Origin: Leptospiraceae bacterium
Lineage (GTDB): Bacteria > Spirochaetota > Leptospiria > Leptospirales > Leptonemataceae
Length of the DNA stretch: 64,000 nucleotides
Direction of reading: 5' to 3'
Assembly: GCA_026418015.1 (NCBI GenBank)
Contig: JAOACE010000001.1
Location: forward strand, 1-64,000
Shown here piece after piece: positions 36,998-46,190 of this stretch (position 1 is its first letter; every line of letters begins with the position of its first letter). Made by a program: the position numbers and the translations under genes. Below the pieces are notes generated by a model. The model had not been told where the DNA came from. It did not search any database and saw only the letters and a list, made by a program, of their open reading frames with translations.

Positions 36998-38575
36998 TTA
37001 CTTGATTTTATATTCTCCTCTAAACATATAATTTAAATTCTTTCCCAGAAAATAAAAAGGTTTAATAAAAGTATTTTTATATTCTTTTTCAGATAACCAA
37101 AATTCTTTTAATATTAGATGATTAAAACCAATGGTAACCGTTTTAGCATCCATCACTTTGTTGTAAATCTTTTGGGAATTTAGGTAAATCGAAAGATTTT
37201 TTGTTTCGTTATTAAAATCAAAATAGAGATAATGATGATTGTTAGAAAATTCATAAACTTTATATAATTTTAACAAATCTACCCCATCGTAGATAGATAC
37301 CCATTGATCGTGCTTTTTGATCACAATTCTTTCTTTATCTAGATAGAAGGTCACAACACAACTTTGACATTGATAGATTGCTTCTCCTCTAAGGTTGTCT
37401 AATAGAATGTCCGGTGTCTGGATTTCTTGGTTCTCTTTAACAATTAGTCCCTCTTGATTTATTTCGATTTTAGATTGTGGGTTAATAAACCAAAATAACT
37501 GCTTCGCATTTTTAAAAAAAGATTCCTGAAAATTCTCGTAATATTCCATTGGATAAAATAAATTCAATGTTTCGTTTAAAGGTAAAAAAATCTTATCTTT
37601 ATATAAAGTTAACCAATCATTCTCTTGTTTGTATAAAAGTTCCACTTGATAATCATTTTGGTATAATTCAGAAATAAAAATAGGCAATGAACCTTTAAAA
37701 TCATCATCTACTAAAACAGATAATGGTTGGTTAGAATAAATATTTAAATTCGACGTTGTTTCTTCGTCTTTCCATTTAATAAAAACATTCTTCGAATTTT
37801 TTTCGTTTAAAATGATTTCTGTGATATTGGTGGGATTTCCACGTTTATAAGATTCTATTTTGTATTTTCCTTCGAATAGTTGAAGTTGAATTGGCGTACT
37901 GCCTTGATATACAACACTTTCTTTGTTGTTTGAGAATTTTTTTATTATAACATTACTACTGGAAGAACTTAAAACATTTAACGATCCTTTACCAATAAGG
38001 TCGAAATTTTTTATAAACTCGTTTAACTTATCCTGATCTAACGAAACAAAATAACTCTTCAAAGGGAGTATAATATTCCCAGATGGTTTAGCAATTTGTA
38101 CAACATCTATATCAGGTTTAGTAATGGTAATACCGGCGTATTCAAAATCATAATTGATTTGATCTTGATCTTTTCTTTGTATATGAAAGACTATAGAACC
38201 CTCATTTTGAATTTTAATCTCTAAAAAATGAGTAAATTCTAAGCCTTCTTGATTATCGGTGTTTAAAAAAATGATATTTTGATTTTTAGCCTTAACTGAT
38301 TCGAGGATGTATTTGATGATCAAATCATAAGTATTTTTAAATTCTTGATTTTCGATATTAATTTCGATTCGATTTAACTTTAAAACAATTTTATCATCTA
38401 ATAGTTTATGTTCCGTTAATTGACTTTTTTCTTCGAGTTCGATTACACTTCTTTCTTTTGAGGGAGATTTTAAAAATTCTGCAAAATATTGGTTTTTTAT
38501 TGTGTTATAGGTTAATTCTACAAGAGAAGAACATCCAAAAGAAAATAATAATACGAGGTAGAATAATTTTCGCAT
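36998..38575 (-). CDS. Lipoprotein with PEGA-like and lectin/LamG-like regions
   Basis: 525 residues with lipobox FSFGC (Cys15). N-terminal part (to about 190) is mixed alpha/beta and unrecognised. Residues about 200-270 read like a PEGA beta-sandwich ('NVIIKKF' ... 'TPIQLQLFEGKYKIESYKRG'), with a possible second copy near 270-320. The C-terminal 160 residues are beta-rich and resemble a concanavalin/LamG-type sandwich. Upstream gene of the TPR lipoprotein; the two are likely partners. TTGACA lies 35 nt before the ATG. Confidence 0.7.
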   Translation of the reverse strand: MRKLFYLVLLFSFGCSSLVELTYNTIKNQYFAEFLKSPSKERSVIELEEKSQLTEHKLLDDKIVLKLNRIEINIENQEFKNTYDLIIKYILESVKAKNQNIIFLNTDNQEGLEFTHFLEIKIQNEGSIVFHIQRKDQDQINYDFEYAGITITKPDIDVVQIAKPSGNIILPLKSYFVSLDQDKLNEFIKNFDLIGKGSLNVLSSSSSNVIIKKFSNNKESVVYQGSTPIQLQLFEGKYKIESYKRGNPTNITEIILNEKNSKNVFIKWKDEETTSNLNIYSNQPLSVLVDDDFKGSLPIFISELYQNDYQVELLYKQENDWLTLYKDKIFLPLNETLNLFYPMEYYENFQESFFKNAKQLFWFINPQSKIEINQEGLIVKENQEIQTPDILLDNLRGEAIYQCQSCVVTFYLDKERIVIKKHDQWVSIYDGVDLLKLYKVYEFSNNHHYLYFDFNNETKNLSIYLNSQKIYNKVMDAKTVTIGFNHLILKEFWLSEKEYKNTFIKPFYFLGKNLNYMFRGEYKIK

Positions 38576-38577
38576 TA

Positions 38578-38597
38578 AGCTAAAAATATATTTAGCT
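38578..38597. repeat. Inverted repeat AGCTAAA-N6-TTTAGCT in the promoter of the PEGA lipoprotein
   Basis: Perfect 7-bp arms with a 6-nt AT loop, lying between the -35 at 38605-38610 and the ATG at 38575. Could be an operator or the terminator of the gene ending at 38624. Confidence 0.45.
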
Positions 38598-38604
38598 GAT
38601 TTTT

Positions 38605-38610
38605 TGTCAA
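38605..38610 (-). promoter_or_regulatory. -35 element (TTGACA) of the PEGA lipoprotein gene
   Basis: TTGACA on the minus strand, 35 nt before the ATG at 38575. A weak -10 TATTTT is found with a 16-nt spacer. No Shine-Dalgarno sequence. Confidence 0.5.
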
Positions 38611-38623
38611 TACAAGTTATTCG

Positions 38624-39112
38624 TTATAAATATTTTTTTTCAATTTGTTGTAACCATTTCGTAAATTCCCTATGATATTGTACTAATCGTTTTAAAAATG
38701 TTCTTCGATCCTCCATTAGCAGTTCTCTTGCTTCTGTGATGATATCTGCTACTGTTTCTCTATGAAAGGTAAGATGACTAATGAATAAAAGCCGAACATC
38801 GCCGGGGATTAATCCTAAATCGATCGTAGAAAGACCATTCCAAAATTCTTCTAATCGCAAAAATGCCAATTCCAATTCTGAGGGATAAGGGCTATTCATC
38901 AAAGCAACCTTATCTGTAATTTCGCGAAGAACAGAAAAAAAACGCTCAATTTCGTCTTTGGTAATTTTTGATAGGTTGATTTTTCTTTCGAAGAATTTTT
39001 TCGCATATTCTCTTTCTTCTTGGGGTATATCTTGTTTCGAATATGCTGCTTGTAATGTATCTACTACGGTCATCTTTTCTGAACCACGCTTAAAGCCCCT
39101 TTCTTTTTCCAT
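38624..39112 (-). CDS. Small helical protein of unknown function
   Basis: 162 residues, soluble, predicted almost entirely alpha-helical; not recognised. The first 35 residues are charged and possibly flexible. The frame is open upstream to 39271, into the tRNA gene on the other strand, but the ATG at 39112 has a strong ribosome site (AAGGAG, about 6 nt away) and decides the start. Upstream of the PEGA/TPR lipoprotein genes on the same strand, 48 nt away. Confidence 0.75.
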   Translation of the reverse strand: MEKERGFKRGSEKMTVVDTLQAAYSKQDIPQEEREYAKKFFERKINLSKITKDEIERFFSVLREITDKVALMNSPYPSELELAFLRLEEFWNGLSTIDLGLIPGDVRLLFISHLTFHRETVADIITEARELLMEDRRTFLKRLVQYHREFTKWLQQIEKKYL

Positions 39113-39210
39113 AAATTTCTCCTTAATTTGAGAATTTTTATAAAATTGAAAAATTTTATTGACCAATTTTTTTTGTATACTTACTATGTAAAGCAAAAAA
39201 AAATTGTGTT

Positions 39211-39238
39211 TTGAGTAAATATAAAAGTTTTGTATTCG
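39211..39238 (+). promoter_or_regulatory. Possible promoter of tRNA-Pro
   Basis: TTGAGT (39211-39216), 16-nt spacer, TATTCG (39233-39238), ending 7 nt before the tRNA. The same TATTCG with a 16-nt spacer from TTGACA occurs before the next gene. Confidence 0.35.
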
Positions 39239-39245
39239 GAAAATT

Positions 39246-39317
39246 CGGGGTGTAGCGCAGTGGTAGCGCATCGTGTTCGGGACGCGAGGGTCGGAGGTTC
39301 AAATCCTCTCACCCCGA
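39246..39317 (+). tRNA. tRNA-Pro (anticodon CGG)
   Basis: A complete 72-nt cloverleaf. Acceptor stem CGGGGTG pairs perfectly with CACCCCG; D stem GCGC/GCGC with loop AGTGGTA; anticodon stem TCGTG/CGCGA with loop TTCGGGA, so the anticodon is CGG (codon CCG) with G37 as expected for proline. T stem GGAGG/CCTCT with loop TTCAAAT. Discriminator A, and CCA is not encoded (AAT follows). Reads codon CCG, which should be rare in a genome this AT-rich. Confidence 0.97.
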
Positions 39318-39326
39318 AATAAACTA

Positions 39327-39354
39327 TTGACATATAGAATTATTATAATATTCG
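39327..39354 (+). promoter_or_regulatory. Promoter of the MBL-fold gene
   Basis: TTGACA (39327-39332), 16-nt spacer, TATTCG (39349-39354); ATG at 39365 is 38 nt from the first T. Lies 10 nt behind the tRNA. Predicted leader at most a few bases, and no Shine-Dalgarno site. Confidence 0.5.
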
Positions 39355-39364
39355 GTAACATTAA

Positions 39365-40318
39365 ATGAACATAAAACTTTATGGTGTAAGAGGATCGATT
39401 CCAGCTCCGACATCTACAAAAGAATACAAGAAAAAGATCACTCAGATTTTAGAAAATGCGATAGAATATCAACTTAAAAATAAAGACCAATTCGATGAAT
39501 TTTTAAATCAACTTCCCCAACATTTAACCTACCTAACAGGAGGAAATACAACCTGTGTTTCTATTCGAACAGAAGAAAAATTCTACATTCTCGATGCAGG
39601 AACTGGCATTAGAACCTTAGGAGACGAAATCTTTCGCAATCAAAATCAATATCCAAAAGAATTTCATATATTTTTTACCCATACCCATTGGGATCATATT
39701 CAAGGTTTACCCTTTTTTAAACCGCTATACTTACCCCAATATACCCTTCATTTTTATTCTGGTTTTCCCGACATAGAAGAACGATTAGCATACCAAACCG
39801 ATGAACGTTTCTTTCCAATGCCAATACATAAAACAGCTAGTAAAAAATACTATCATCATGTAGACATCAATCGTCCTTTGAAAATCGAAAATTCTATTGA
39901 AATTCATTCCTTTCCACTTAAACACCCTGGAGGATGCTTTTCTTACAAATTTATCAATTTAAAAAACAACAAAATTTTTATTTTTGCTACTGACGTAGAA
40001 TTTACTGGAGAAGATTTTTTAGACAATTCAAAATACATCGAATATTTTGGTTATGCTGATATTTTAATGATAGATTCACAATATACATTAGACGAATCCT
40101 TTTTAAAAATTGATTGGGGGCATACAAGCTACACCATGGCTGTAAACTGTGCAAACCATTGGAAAGTAAAAAACTTAATCTTAACCCACCATGAACCAGC
40201 CTATGAAGACGAAAAGCTATTCTATAACTATACACATGCAATAAGACATCGAAAACATCTAGATTCCGAAAGACCAAAGATCTTTTTAGCAAAAGAAGGA
40301 ATGGAGTTCCAATTATAA
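39365..40318 (+). CDS. MBL-fold metal-dependent hydrolase
   Basis: 317 residues. Metallo-beta-lactamase motif THTHWDHIQGLPFF (His-x-His-x-Asp-His) near 103-116, then 'HPGGCFSYKF', FATDVEFTG and IDWGHTSY provide the remaining metal ligands. 'LTGGNTTCVSIR' near 60-71 is typical of a large uncharacterised MBL group related to phosphodiesterases. Substrate unknown. The stop and the next start overlap as TAATG. Confidence 0.85.
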   Translation: MNIKLYGVRGSIPAPTSTKEYKKKITQILENAIEYQLKNKDQFDEFLNQLPQHLTYLTGGNTTCVSIRTEEKFYILDAGTGIRTLGDEIFRNQNQYPKEFHIFFTHTHWDHIQGLPFFKPLYLPQYTLHFYSGFPDIEERLAYQTDERFFPMPIHKTASKKYYHHVDINRPLKIENSIEIHSFPLKHPGGCFSYKFINLKNNKIFIFATDVEFTGEDFLDNSKYIEYFGYADILMIDSQYTLDESFLKIDWGHTSYTMAVNCANHWKVKNLILTHHEPAYEDEKLFYNYTHAIRHRKHLDSERPKIFLAKEGMEFQL

Positions 40319-40818
40319 TGAAGTATAAAGCATTTTTTTTAATCAATGGATTGATGCTTCTTTTGGTCTATGGCAGTTTAAGTTTTATTGTAAGTTTGGA
40401 AAAAAAACTAACCCAAAAAAATATAAAATATATTATAAATCATCAAAATAAAAAATTTCAAACATTTGCTAAGATAGAAAGAATCCAAAATAAGTCCTTT
40501 TTTGGTTATGAGCATTATTATTTTACTCTTTCTTATTGGTATCAAGGAGAAAAGAGATTTATTCTAAAAAAGGTTTCTTCGAGTTTGTATTATAAATACA
40601 AAGAAGGCAACCAAATCGAGGCCATTGTTATTGATGATTTATGGGATAATCCACAAATCTTTTTAGTACCACAAATTTTCGAAGAAAATACCCTTTTAAA
40701 AACAAAATACAAAAATCTAGAAGAAATTACGAATATTTTTTTAGGACTAGGTCTTCTATTTTTGTTTTTTTATTTTATGTTGAACTACAAAAATAAAAAT
40801 GTCTTACATGAAGGATAG
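40318..40818 (+). CDS. Small two-helix membrane protein, DUF3592-like
   Basis: 166 residues: an N-terminal membrane helix (about 5-27), an extracytoplasmic beta-rich domain (about 40-125) with 'HYYFTLSYWYQGEKR', and a C-terminal membrane helix (about 138-157). This layout is that of DUF3592 proteins, of unknown function. Overlaps both neighbours (TAATG with the MBL gene, 20 bp with mqnD), so it is translated from the same message. Confidence 0.6.
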   Translation: MKYKAFFLINGLMLLLVYGSLSFIVSLEKKLTQKNIKYIINHQNKKFQTFAKIERIQNKSFFGYEHYYFTLSYWYQGEKRFILKKVSSSLYYKYKEGNQIEAIVIDDLWDNPQIFLVPQIFEENTLLKTKYKNLEEITNIFLGLGLLFLFFYFMLNYKNKNVLHEG

Positions 40819-41608
40819 ATTAGATTTTGGTTTATCTCCCTGCCCCAACGATACATTTATATTTTATCGATTTATACAATCAGGTAAATATCAACCCTAT
40901 TTTTTAGACATAGAAGAATTAAACGAATCTGCCATAAAAGAACGGTTTCCTTTAATCAAAGTATCTTGTGTTACAGCGGTTCAATTACCCAATTACGAAA
41001 TCTTATCTTCTGGTGGTGCTATTGGTTATGGTTGTGGACCTCTTTTAGTAAGTAGCTTAAATCTAACAGAAAAAAATTTTTTAGAACAATCAAAAAATTA
41101 TCCAATTTTTATTCCAGGCAAACATACAACAGCAAATTTTTTGTTTCATCAGTATTGTCAGTATCATCATATTGATACAAATTCATTAAGAATTGAATAT
41201 CTACGTTATGATAAAATTATTCCCGAATTAAAAAAACAAAAAGGTGTGGGTATTTTGATTCACGAAGAGAGGTTTAATTTTCAGAATCATCAACTCTACA
41301 AAATACGCGATTTAGGTGAATGGTGGGAACAAACAACCCAACTTCCTATACCATTGGGTTGTATTGTCCTCCACAAAGATTTTTTAGAATTAAAAAAAGC
41401 CATCGAATTAGACATTCAAAATAGCATTTTGTATTCCCAGAATCATTACCAGGAAGTCTTACCGTTTATTAAAAGATATGCACAGTCGATGGAAGAAGAT
41501 GTGATAAAATCCCACATAAATTTATACGTAACAGATTTTAGCTTCGACATGCATGACAAAGGAAGAGAAGCAATCATAAAATTAAAAAATTTTATAAATA
41601 ATTTATAG
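40799..41608 (+). CDS. mqnD: 1,4-dihydroxy-6-naphthoate synthase
   Basis: Converts cyclic dehypoxanthinyl futalosine to 1,4-dihydroxy-6-naphthoate in the futalosine route to menaquinone. 269 residues of the periplasmic-binding-like fold. Family blocks: 'FGLSPCPNDTFIFYRF' near 9-24, 'SGGAIGYGCGPLLVSS', 'PGKHTTANFL' and 'GVGILIHEERFNF'. Met4 is an alternative start. No other mqn gene is in the window. Its last 6 bp overlap the convergent antiporter gene. Confidence 0.93.
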   Translation: MSYMKDRLDFGLSPCPNDTFIFYRFIQSGKYQPYFLDIEELNESAIKERFPLIKVSCVTAVQLPNYEILSSGGAIGYGCGPLLVSSLNLTEKNFLEQSKNYPIFIPGKHTTANFLFHQYCQYHHIDTNSLRIEYLRYDKIIPELKKQKGVGILIHEERFNFQNHQLYKIRDLGEWWEQTTQLPIPLGCIVLHKDFLELKKAIELDIQNSILYSQNHYQEVLPFIKRYAQSMEEDVIKSHINLYVTDFSFDMHDKGREAIIKLKNFINNL

Positions 41609-42898
41609 AAAAATCAACGCCATTACAAGAAAGACAGGCTGTAAGATTAAAATAGAATAAATCATATAACCACCAAAAGAAGGCATTTTGATTCCAAATT
41701 GTTCTGCAATGGAGCGTACCATAAAATTAGGGGCATTCCCTATGTAAGTCATTGCACCCATAAATACTGATCCCAAAGATACAGCTGCTAACTCTAATGG
41801 TTTAGATAGAATAAATTCCTGAACACTCATTGTTCCTTGTGCAATAGTAAAAAACACTAAATAAGTAGGTGCATTATCAAGAAAGCTTGAAAATGCACCA
41901 CTTGCATAGAAAAACTTAATGGGAGAATCGAGCCCCAATTCATGTCCATGAAGTTTTAACAATATCAAAGCTGGAATCATCGTAATAAAAATTCCGATAA
42001 ATAATGCCGCAACCTCTACAATAGGATAAAGATTAAAATCGTTTTCTTTGCGATAATCTTCTGGTGTAGTAACTTTCGAAAGAACAATCAAAAGTAAAAA
42101 TAATGGTACTTGAATTAATTTATAAAACTCGCTTTGTTCAATAAGAGTTTTGAAAGGTTCATAGTTTTCGTTTACAAATGCAACTACAATTACTACACCT
42201 AAAAGCCATAAAAAGTTGATTGCACCAGAAATGCGAATAGGTTCAACTTGTGTTTCGTCTTTTAGAATATCTTTGATGGTTTCTTTTTTGTATGCATAAG
42301 TATCCCAGATAAAATAAATTACTAACAATACACCAACTGTAAACATCCATTCTGGAAACAACCGAAAAGTCCAAGTAAAAGGAACACCTCGAAGATATCC
42401 CAAAAACAACGGTGGATCTCCTAAGGGTGTTAATAAACCTCCAATATTAGAAACCAAAAAGATAAAAAAGATCACTGTATGGACTACGTATTTTCTTTCG
42501 GAGTTGGATTTTAAAAGCGGTCTAATCAAAAGCATCGATGCTCCAGTTGTTCCAATAAATGAAGCAAGTACAGAGCCAATAAACAAAAAGATAGAATTGT
42601 TTAATGGTGTTGCCTTAATATCGCCTCGAACAACAATACCACCACTAATATAAAACAAAGCAGCAAGCAAGCTAACAAATGGAATATAATCCAAGATAAT
42701 TTGATGTTCTAGATCATGAAATCTTCCAATAGAAATTAAATAAATGGCAATAGGTAACCCCAAAACCATCGAAACAATCAGCTTATTTTTATTGCTATGC
42801 CACCAATGTTCTGCAAACAATGGTACAATTGCTATTGCAAGTAACATCAAAACAAAAGGTATTACCGACCATATCGTAGGTTCTATTTCTGGATGCAT
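41603..42898 (-). CDS. Sodium/proton antiporter, NhaD/ArsB superfamily
   Basis: 431 residues, about 11-12 membrane segments. Family features: 'SNIGGLLTPLGDPPLFLGYL' near 150-169, the loop 'FLDNAPTYLVFFTIAQ' near 330-345 and 'GAMTYIGNAPNFMV' near 370-383, the paired discontinuous helices of the ion-transporter superfamily. Probably ejects Na+ in exchange for H+. Ribosome site AGAGAGGT precedes the ATG, with TTGATT further upstream. Confidence 0.85.
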   Translation of the reverse strand: MHPEIEPTIWSVIPFVLMLLAIAIVPLFAEHWWHSNKNKLIVSMVLGLPIAIYLISIGRFHDLEHQIILDYIPFVSLLAALFYISGGIVVRGDIKATPLNNSIFLFIGSVLASFIGTTGASMLLIRPLLKSNSERKYVVHTVIFFIFLVSNIGGLLTPLGDPPLFLGYLRGVPFTWTFRLFPEWMFTVGVLLVIYFIWDTYAYKKETIKDILKDETQVEPIRISGAINFLWLLGVVIVVAFVNENYEPFKTLIEQSEFYKLIQVPLFLLLIVLSKVTTPEDYRKENDFNLYPIVEVAALFIGIFITMIPALILLKLHGHELGLDSPIKFFYASGAFSSFLDNAPTYLVFFTIAQGTMSVQEFILSKPLELAAVSLGSVFMGAMTYIGNAPNFMVRSIAEQFGIKMPSFGGYMIYSILILQPVFLVMALIFL

Positions 42899-42926
42899 GT
42901 TTACCTCTCTTTAAATACAAAATTTT

Positions 42927-43916
42927 TTAAAGTATATTCTGTAAATCAATATATGCTCTAAATATTAAATAAATTATATAAATAAGTATAAATAATATTC
43001 CTTGACTTCGTTCCACTTCGTGTTTTTTACCCACAAATAAAGAAAAAAATAAAATTAAACTTGCCAAAACAGTCATTACTACATCTACGTTATTTTTTGT
43101 AGAAAATTCTAAAGGTCGAATTAAAGCGCTTACACCCAAAATAAAAAATACATTGAATATATTCGAACCCACTACATTTCCTATGGAAATATCAGAATTC
43201 TTTTTGTATGCAGCAACAACAGAAGTCGCCATTTCTGGAAGCGATGTACCGATTGCAACAATGGTTAAACCGATGTATGCTTCACTTATACCAAAAAATT
43301 TTGCAACGCGAACTGCACCACTTACTACCCAATCACTTCCTAATGGTAGTAAAATTAATCCGATGATAATGTATATAATGGATTTGCCCAAGGATAATTG
43401 CAATTTAGGAATTTCGTCTTCGAAAATGTTTTCTTCTTTGGCAATACTAAAAATATAATAAAGAAATATAATAAAAAAAGCTAACATTTCTAAACCATCA
43501 TTGCGAGAAATTTGGTTTTTTGTATCTGCCCCAAAAAATACATCATTCGCTTGAAGAAATACAATGATTGCTGCAAGTAAACTAAAAGGAATTTCTTTCC
43601 AAACTGTATTTTCTTTCACGGTAACATTTCTTATAATGGAAGAAACACCCAATATAAGCAAAATATTTGCAATATTACTACCTAAAACATTTGATATTGC
43701 AATATCCGTTTGTCCTTTATAAGAGGCCGAAATATTCACAGCAAGTTCTGGTGCAGATGTGCCAAATGCTACGATAGTTAAACCAATCACTAAATCCGAA
43801 ATTTTTAATCGCTTTGCCAAAGAAGAAGCTCCTTCGACAAGGATATCAGCCCCTTTAATTAAAAGATAGAAACCTGGCAAAAACAACAAATAATCGATCA
43901 CTAATGATATATCCAT
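42927..43916 (-). CDS. Calcium/sodium antiporter, CaCA family (YrbG-like)
   Basis: Two homologous halves with the alpha repeats 'LTIVAFGTSAPELAVNI' and 'LTIVAIGTSLPEMATSVV', each followed by 'NVLGSNIANI' or 'NVVGSNIFNV'. Ten membrane segments. Starts with ATG at 43916 behind TAGGA; a TTG-initiated frame from 43943 would add nine residues and is less likely. 28 nt upstream of the NhaD-like gene, so both may form an ion-homeostasis operon. Confidence 0.9.
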   Translation of the reverse strand: MDISLVIDYLLFLPGFYLLIKGADILVEGASSLAKRLKISDLVIGLTIVAFGTSAPELAVNISASYKGQTDIAISNVLGSNIANILLILGVSSIIRNVTVKENTVWKEIPFSLLAAIIVFLQANDVFFGADTKNQISRNDGLEMLAFFIIFLYYIFSIAKEENIFEDEIPKLQLSLGKSIIYIIIGLILLPLGSDWVVSGAVRVAKFFGISEAYIGLTIVAIGTSLPEMATSVVAAYKKNSDISIGNVVGSNIFNVFFILGVSALIRPLEFSTKNNVDVVMTVLASLILFFSLFVGKKHEVERSQGILFILIYIIYLIFRAYIDLQNIL

Positions 43917-44007
43917 AATTTTAGTCAAAAATCCTATTATCAAAAAAAAGAAAAGAATTTTTTAATTCAGTGATTTTAAATATTGATAAAAATTAAATAA
44001 AAATGAA

Positions 44008-44035
44008 TTGACATTATATTAAGATTTTATAAAGT
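44008..44035 (+). promoter_or_regulatory. Promoter of the barrel-like protein gene
   Basis: TTGACA (44008-44013), 16-nt spacer, weak TAAAGT (44030-44035); ATG at 44044 is 36 nt from the first T. No ribosome site. Confidence 0.45.
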
Positions 44036-44043
44036 ATTATAAG

Positions 44044-44706
44044 ATGATTTATTTAAAAAGATTCTTTTTGTTGATTTTTTTAATTTGCAATTTTAATATT
44101 TATTCTTACGACTTTTCTTTTGTGCCATTAATTCAACCATTAGAGGTTTCAATTTACAAAAATTATTTAGTCAAAACGAATCCTGCTTATTACACAGACA
44201 CTGCACAAAATTTTTTTTACAAAAATGCTCAAATCGATTATCCGATAAATTTCAAAACGCAACAACAACCTAATTACTTAGATTATTATCTAACACTTAA
44301 TTACTATCACGCGACATTCTACCAAAAAAAGGATTATTTTGAATTTGAATTGATTCCTTATCTAAAATTGAAAGAGCTTCCTTGGTCTTCTACATCAAAA
44401 ACTTATAACCTTCGCTCTTCTATTTCTTATGGATTTGCCTTAAACCAAAAACAAACCATCTTAGGGTTTGTTGGTTTTATCAATGAACAAAAATTACAAA
44501 ACAATATTCAAGATTATACTTCTATTATAGAATATGGGAAGATCTTTTTTACACCTGGTATTCAACTACGAAGTTCTGGTGTTGTATTAAAAACCTTTTT
44601 AGAAATGCCCTTATATCAATACGACTTAATCAACAAGACACAATCTATCTATCAACCTCATCAGAATAACATAGAAGCAAACATACAAATTCAAATTGCC
44701 CATTAG
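44044..44706 (+). CDS. Secreted protein, probable small outer-membrane beta-barrel
   Basis: 220 residues, not recognised. A signal peptide (about 1-20, cleavage after IYS) is followed by a Tyr-rich sequence with alternating polar/hydrophobic strands such as 'GIQLRSSGVVLKTFLEMPLY' near 173-192 and 'NIEANIQIQI' at the end, as in outer-membrane barrels. The last 4 bp overlap the convergent pseudoprotease gene. Function unknown. Confidence 0.55.
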   Translation: MIYLKRFFLLIFLICNFNIYSYDFSFVPLIQPLEVSIYKNYLVKTNPAYYTDTAQNFFYKNAQIDYPINFKTQQQPNYLDYYLTLNYYHATFYQKKDYFEFELIPYLKLKELPWSSTSKTYNLRSSISYGFALNQKQTILGFVGFINEQKLQNNIQDYTSIIEYGKIFFTPGIQLRSSGVVLKTFLEMPLYQYDLINKTQSIYQPHQNNIEANIQIQIAH

Positions 44707-46190
44707 AATATATAATGGTCTTGTGGTATATTGAACTTTATTAATATATCTTGATGTTCTTTTTCTTTCGATAGATCAATATAAATTTTTTTATAATCAG
44801 ACAACTCCAATTCTAAGATATTTTTTCTTGATTGTTTTGCCATTTGTATTTCTTCGTAGAGATGTTTAAGATTCATCAATTTTTTTTGGTTGACTTTTAC
44901 TACGGGTTTAAGCAGTATATTCTGATAACCAATATTGATAGGATCTGGTAGAACCTCAGAAATTAAAACTATTTTATCGTTCTCTTTTTCGTTTTGATAA
45001 TATTTTTTTGTATCGTATAAATAAGCAAGCTCTAAGGCTTTTGAACGCCAGTTTTTTCCCAATCGTTCCACTAAATATGAATGACTGAGCTCAACAAAAA
45101 CGATTCCATGTTGAACTATATAAGGTTGCATTCCAAAAGCTTTCCAAGGAATTCTTTCTACCTGGCTTTTTGTGTTAAACAACGATTTTAAAGGTACATC
45201 GAATTCAAGGGTTTCTTTTTTTCTTAATATTTTCGCTTTTATTATATCGTCTACTCTTCTATAAGTGCCATCGATTTTACGGGAGAACAATAGCTCAAAG
45301 CTTTGTAAACCCAACAAAGGATCGATATACGAACAATTTTTATTGGGTGTAATACCATCAATTTCTAATAGTACATCTTCTTCTTGTAGAATTCCTTTTG
45401 CACCACTACCCACAAAAACTTCATTAATAAAGCAAGCATCCATCGAATCGGAAATCCCATAATGTTTTTTTAACTCTTGTGGAATTGGTTTTAACCCTAA
45501 TCCAGAAAAAACAAAACCTTGATATTGATTCTTAAGATAATCTTCGATAAAAGTTCTTATGCGCGAAACAGGAACGAAAATATTTTTTTTCTCGGTTTGA
45601 TAAGAGATAAACCCCACGATTTCGTTGTTATAAAAAGCTAAACTACCTACATCAAAAGATTTCGAAGAAGAAACAGTATATACCGGTAGTTTGGTAAACC
45701 CATAATCCGATGTTGTAGTATATTCTAAAACAGAAAAGTCCATGTTTCGTAATTGTTCCTCTTCGTAATAATAAACTTTGATTGTTTGTTTGATTTTAGG
45801 ATCTTGACCAAAAGGATATTCCTTTATATTTAAGCTATATCCATCGAATTGTTTTGTAGTTTCTAAAGTACAAAGATTTGCTTCGGTATCAATGGTTTTT
45901 AATGTTAAATCGTATTTTTGATTTTTGTAGGTTCCTTGTATAGAGATAGCATGAATCAATTCATCGCACTGGGTTAAAATTATTCTTGGACTTATAAGGA
46001 TTCCATATTGTTTGTATTCATTACCGGGCTCTTTGATCCAAGGATATACTTTACTGTATCGTATGGTTCCATACCGTAATTCTACTAAAAGATTCGAAAG
46101 AATTTCTGGGATTGCTTCTTTTTTTTCTTTGGCACTAATTCCCGAAAAAACAAATACTAAAAAAAATAACAACATTGTTTTAATTTTCAT
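44703..46190 (-). CDS. Catalytically dead trypsin/HtrA-like protein with PDZ domain
   Basis: 495 residues with a signal peptide (cleavage near ISA-KE, residue 20). It follows the same layout as the HtrA-like gene upstream but has lost the triad: the His position is Asp76 in ILTQCDEL, the Asp position is Asn105 in EANLCTL, and the Ser position is Val181 in FDVGSLAF. A PDZ-like region follows ('GAKGILQEEDVLLEIDG', about 255-271), then a second possible PDZ. Overlaps its active paralogue by 11 bp, so they are co-expressed. Likely a regulatory or scaffold subunit; inferred. Confidence 0.75.
   Translation of the reverse strand: MKIKTMLLFFLVFVFSGISAKEKKEAIPEILSNLLVELRYGTIRYSKVYPWIKEPGNEYKQYGILISPRIILTQCDELIHAISIQGTYKNQKYDLTLKTIDTEANLCTLETTKQFDGYSLNIKEYPFGQDPKIKQTIKVYYYEEEQLRNMDFSVLEYTTTSDYGFTKLPVYTVSSSKSFDVGSLAFYNNEIVGFISYQTEKKNIFVPVSRIRTFIEDYLKNQYQGFVFSGLGLKPIPQELKKHYGISDSMDACFINEVFVGSGAKGILQEEDVLLEIDGITPNKNCSYIDPLLGLQSFELLFSRKIDGTYRRVDDIIKAKILRKKETLEFDVPLKSLFNTKSQVERIPWKAFGMQPYIVQHGIVFVELSHSYLVERLGKNWRSKALELAYLYDTKKYYQNEKENDKIVLISEVLPDPINIGYQNILLKPVVKVNQKKLMNLKHLYEEIQMAKQSRKNILELELSDYKKIYIDLSKEKEHQDILIKFNIPQDHYIF

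Noticed and set aside
39113-39271. Longer N-terminus of the small helical protein running into the tRNA
   Set aside because: The ATG at 39112 has a strong AAGGAG site and the extension crosses the tRNA-Pro gene on the other strand.
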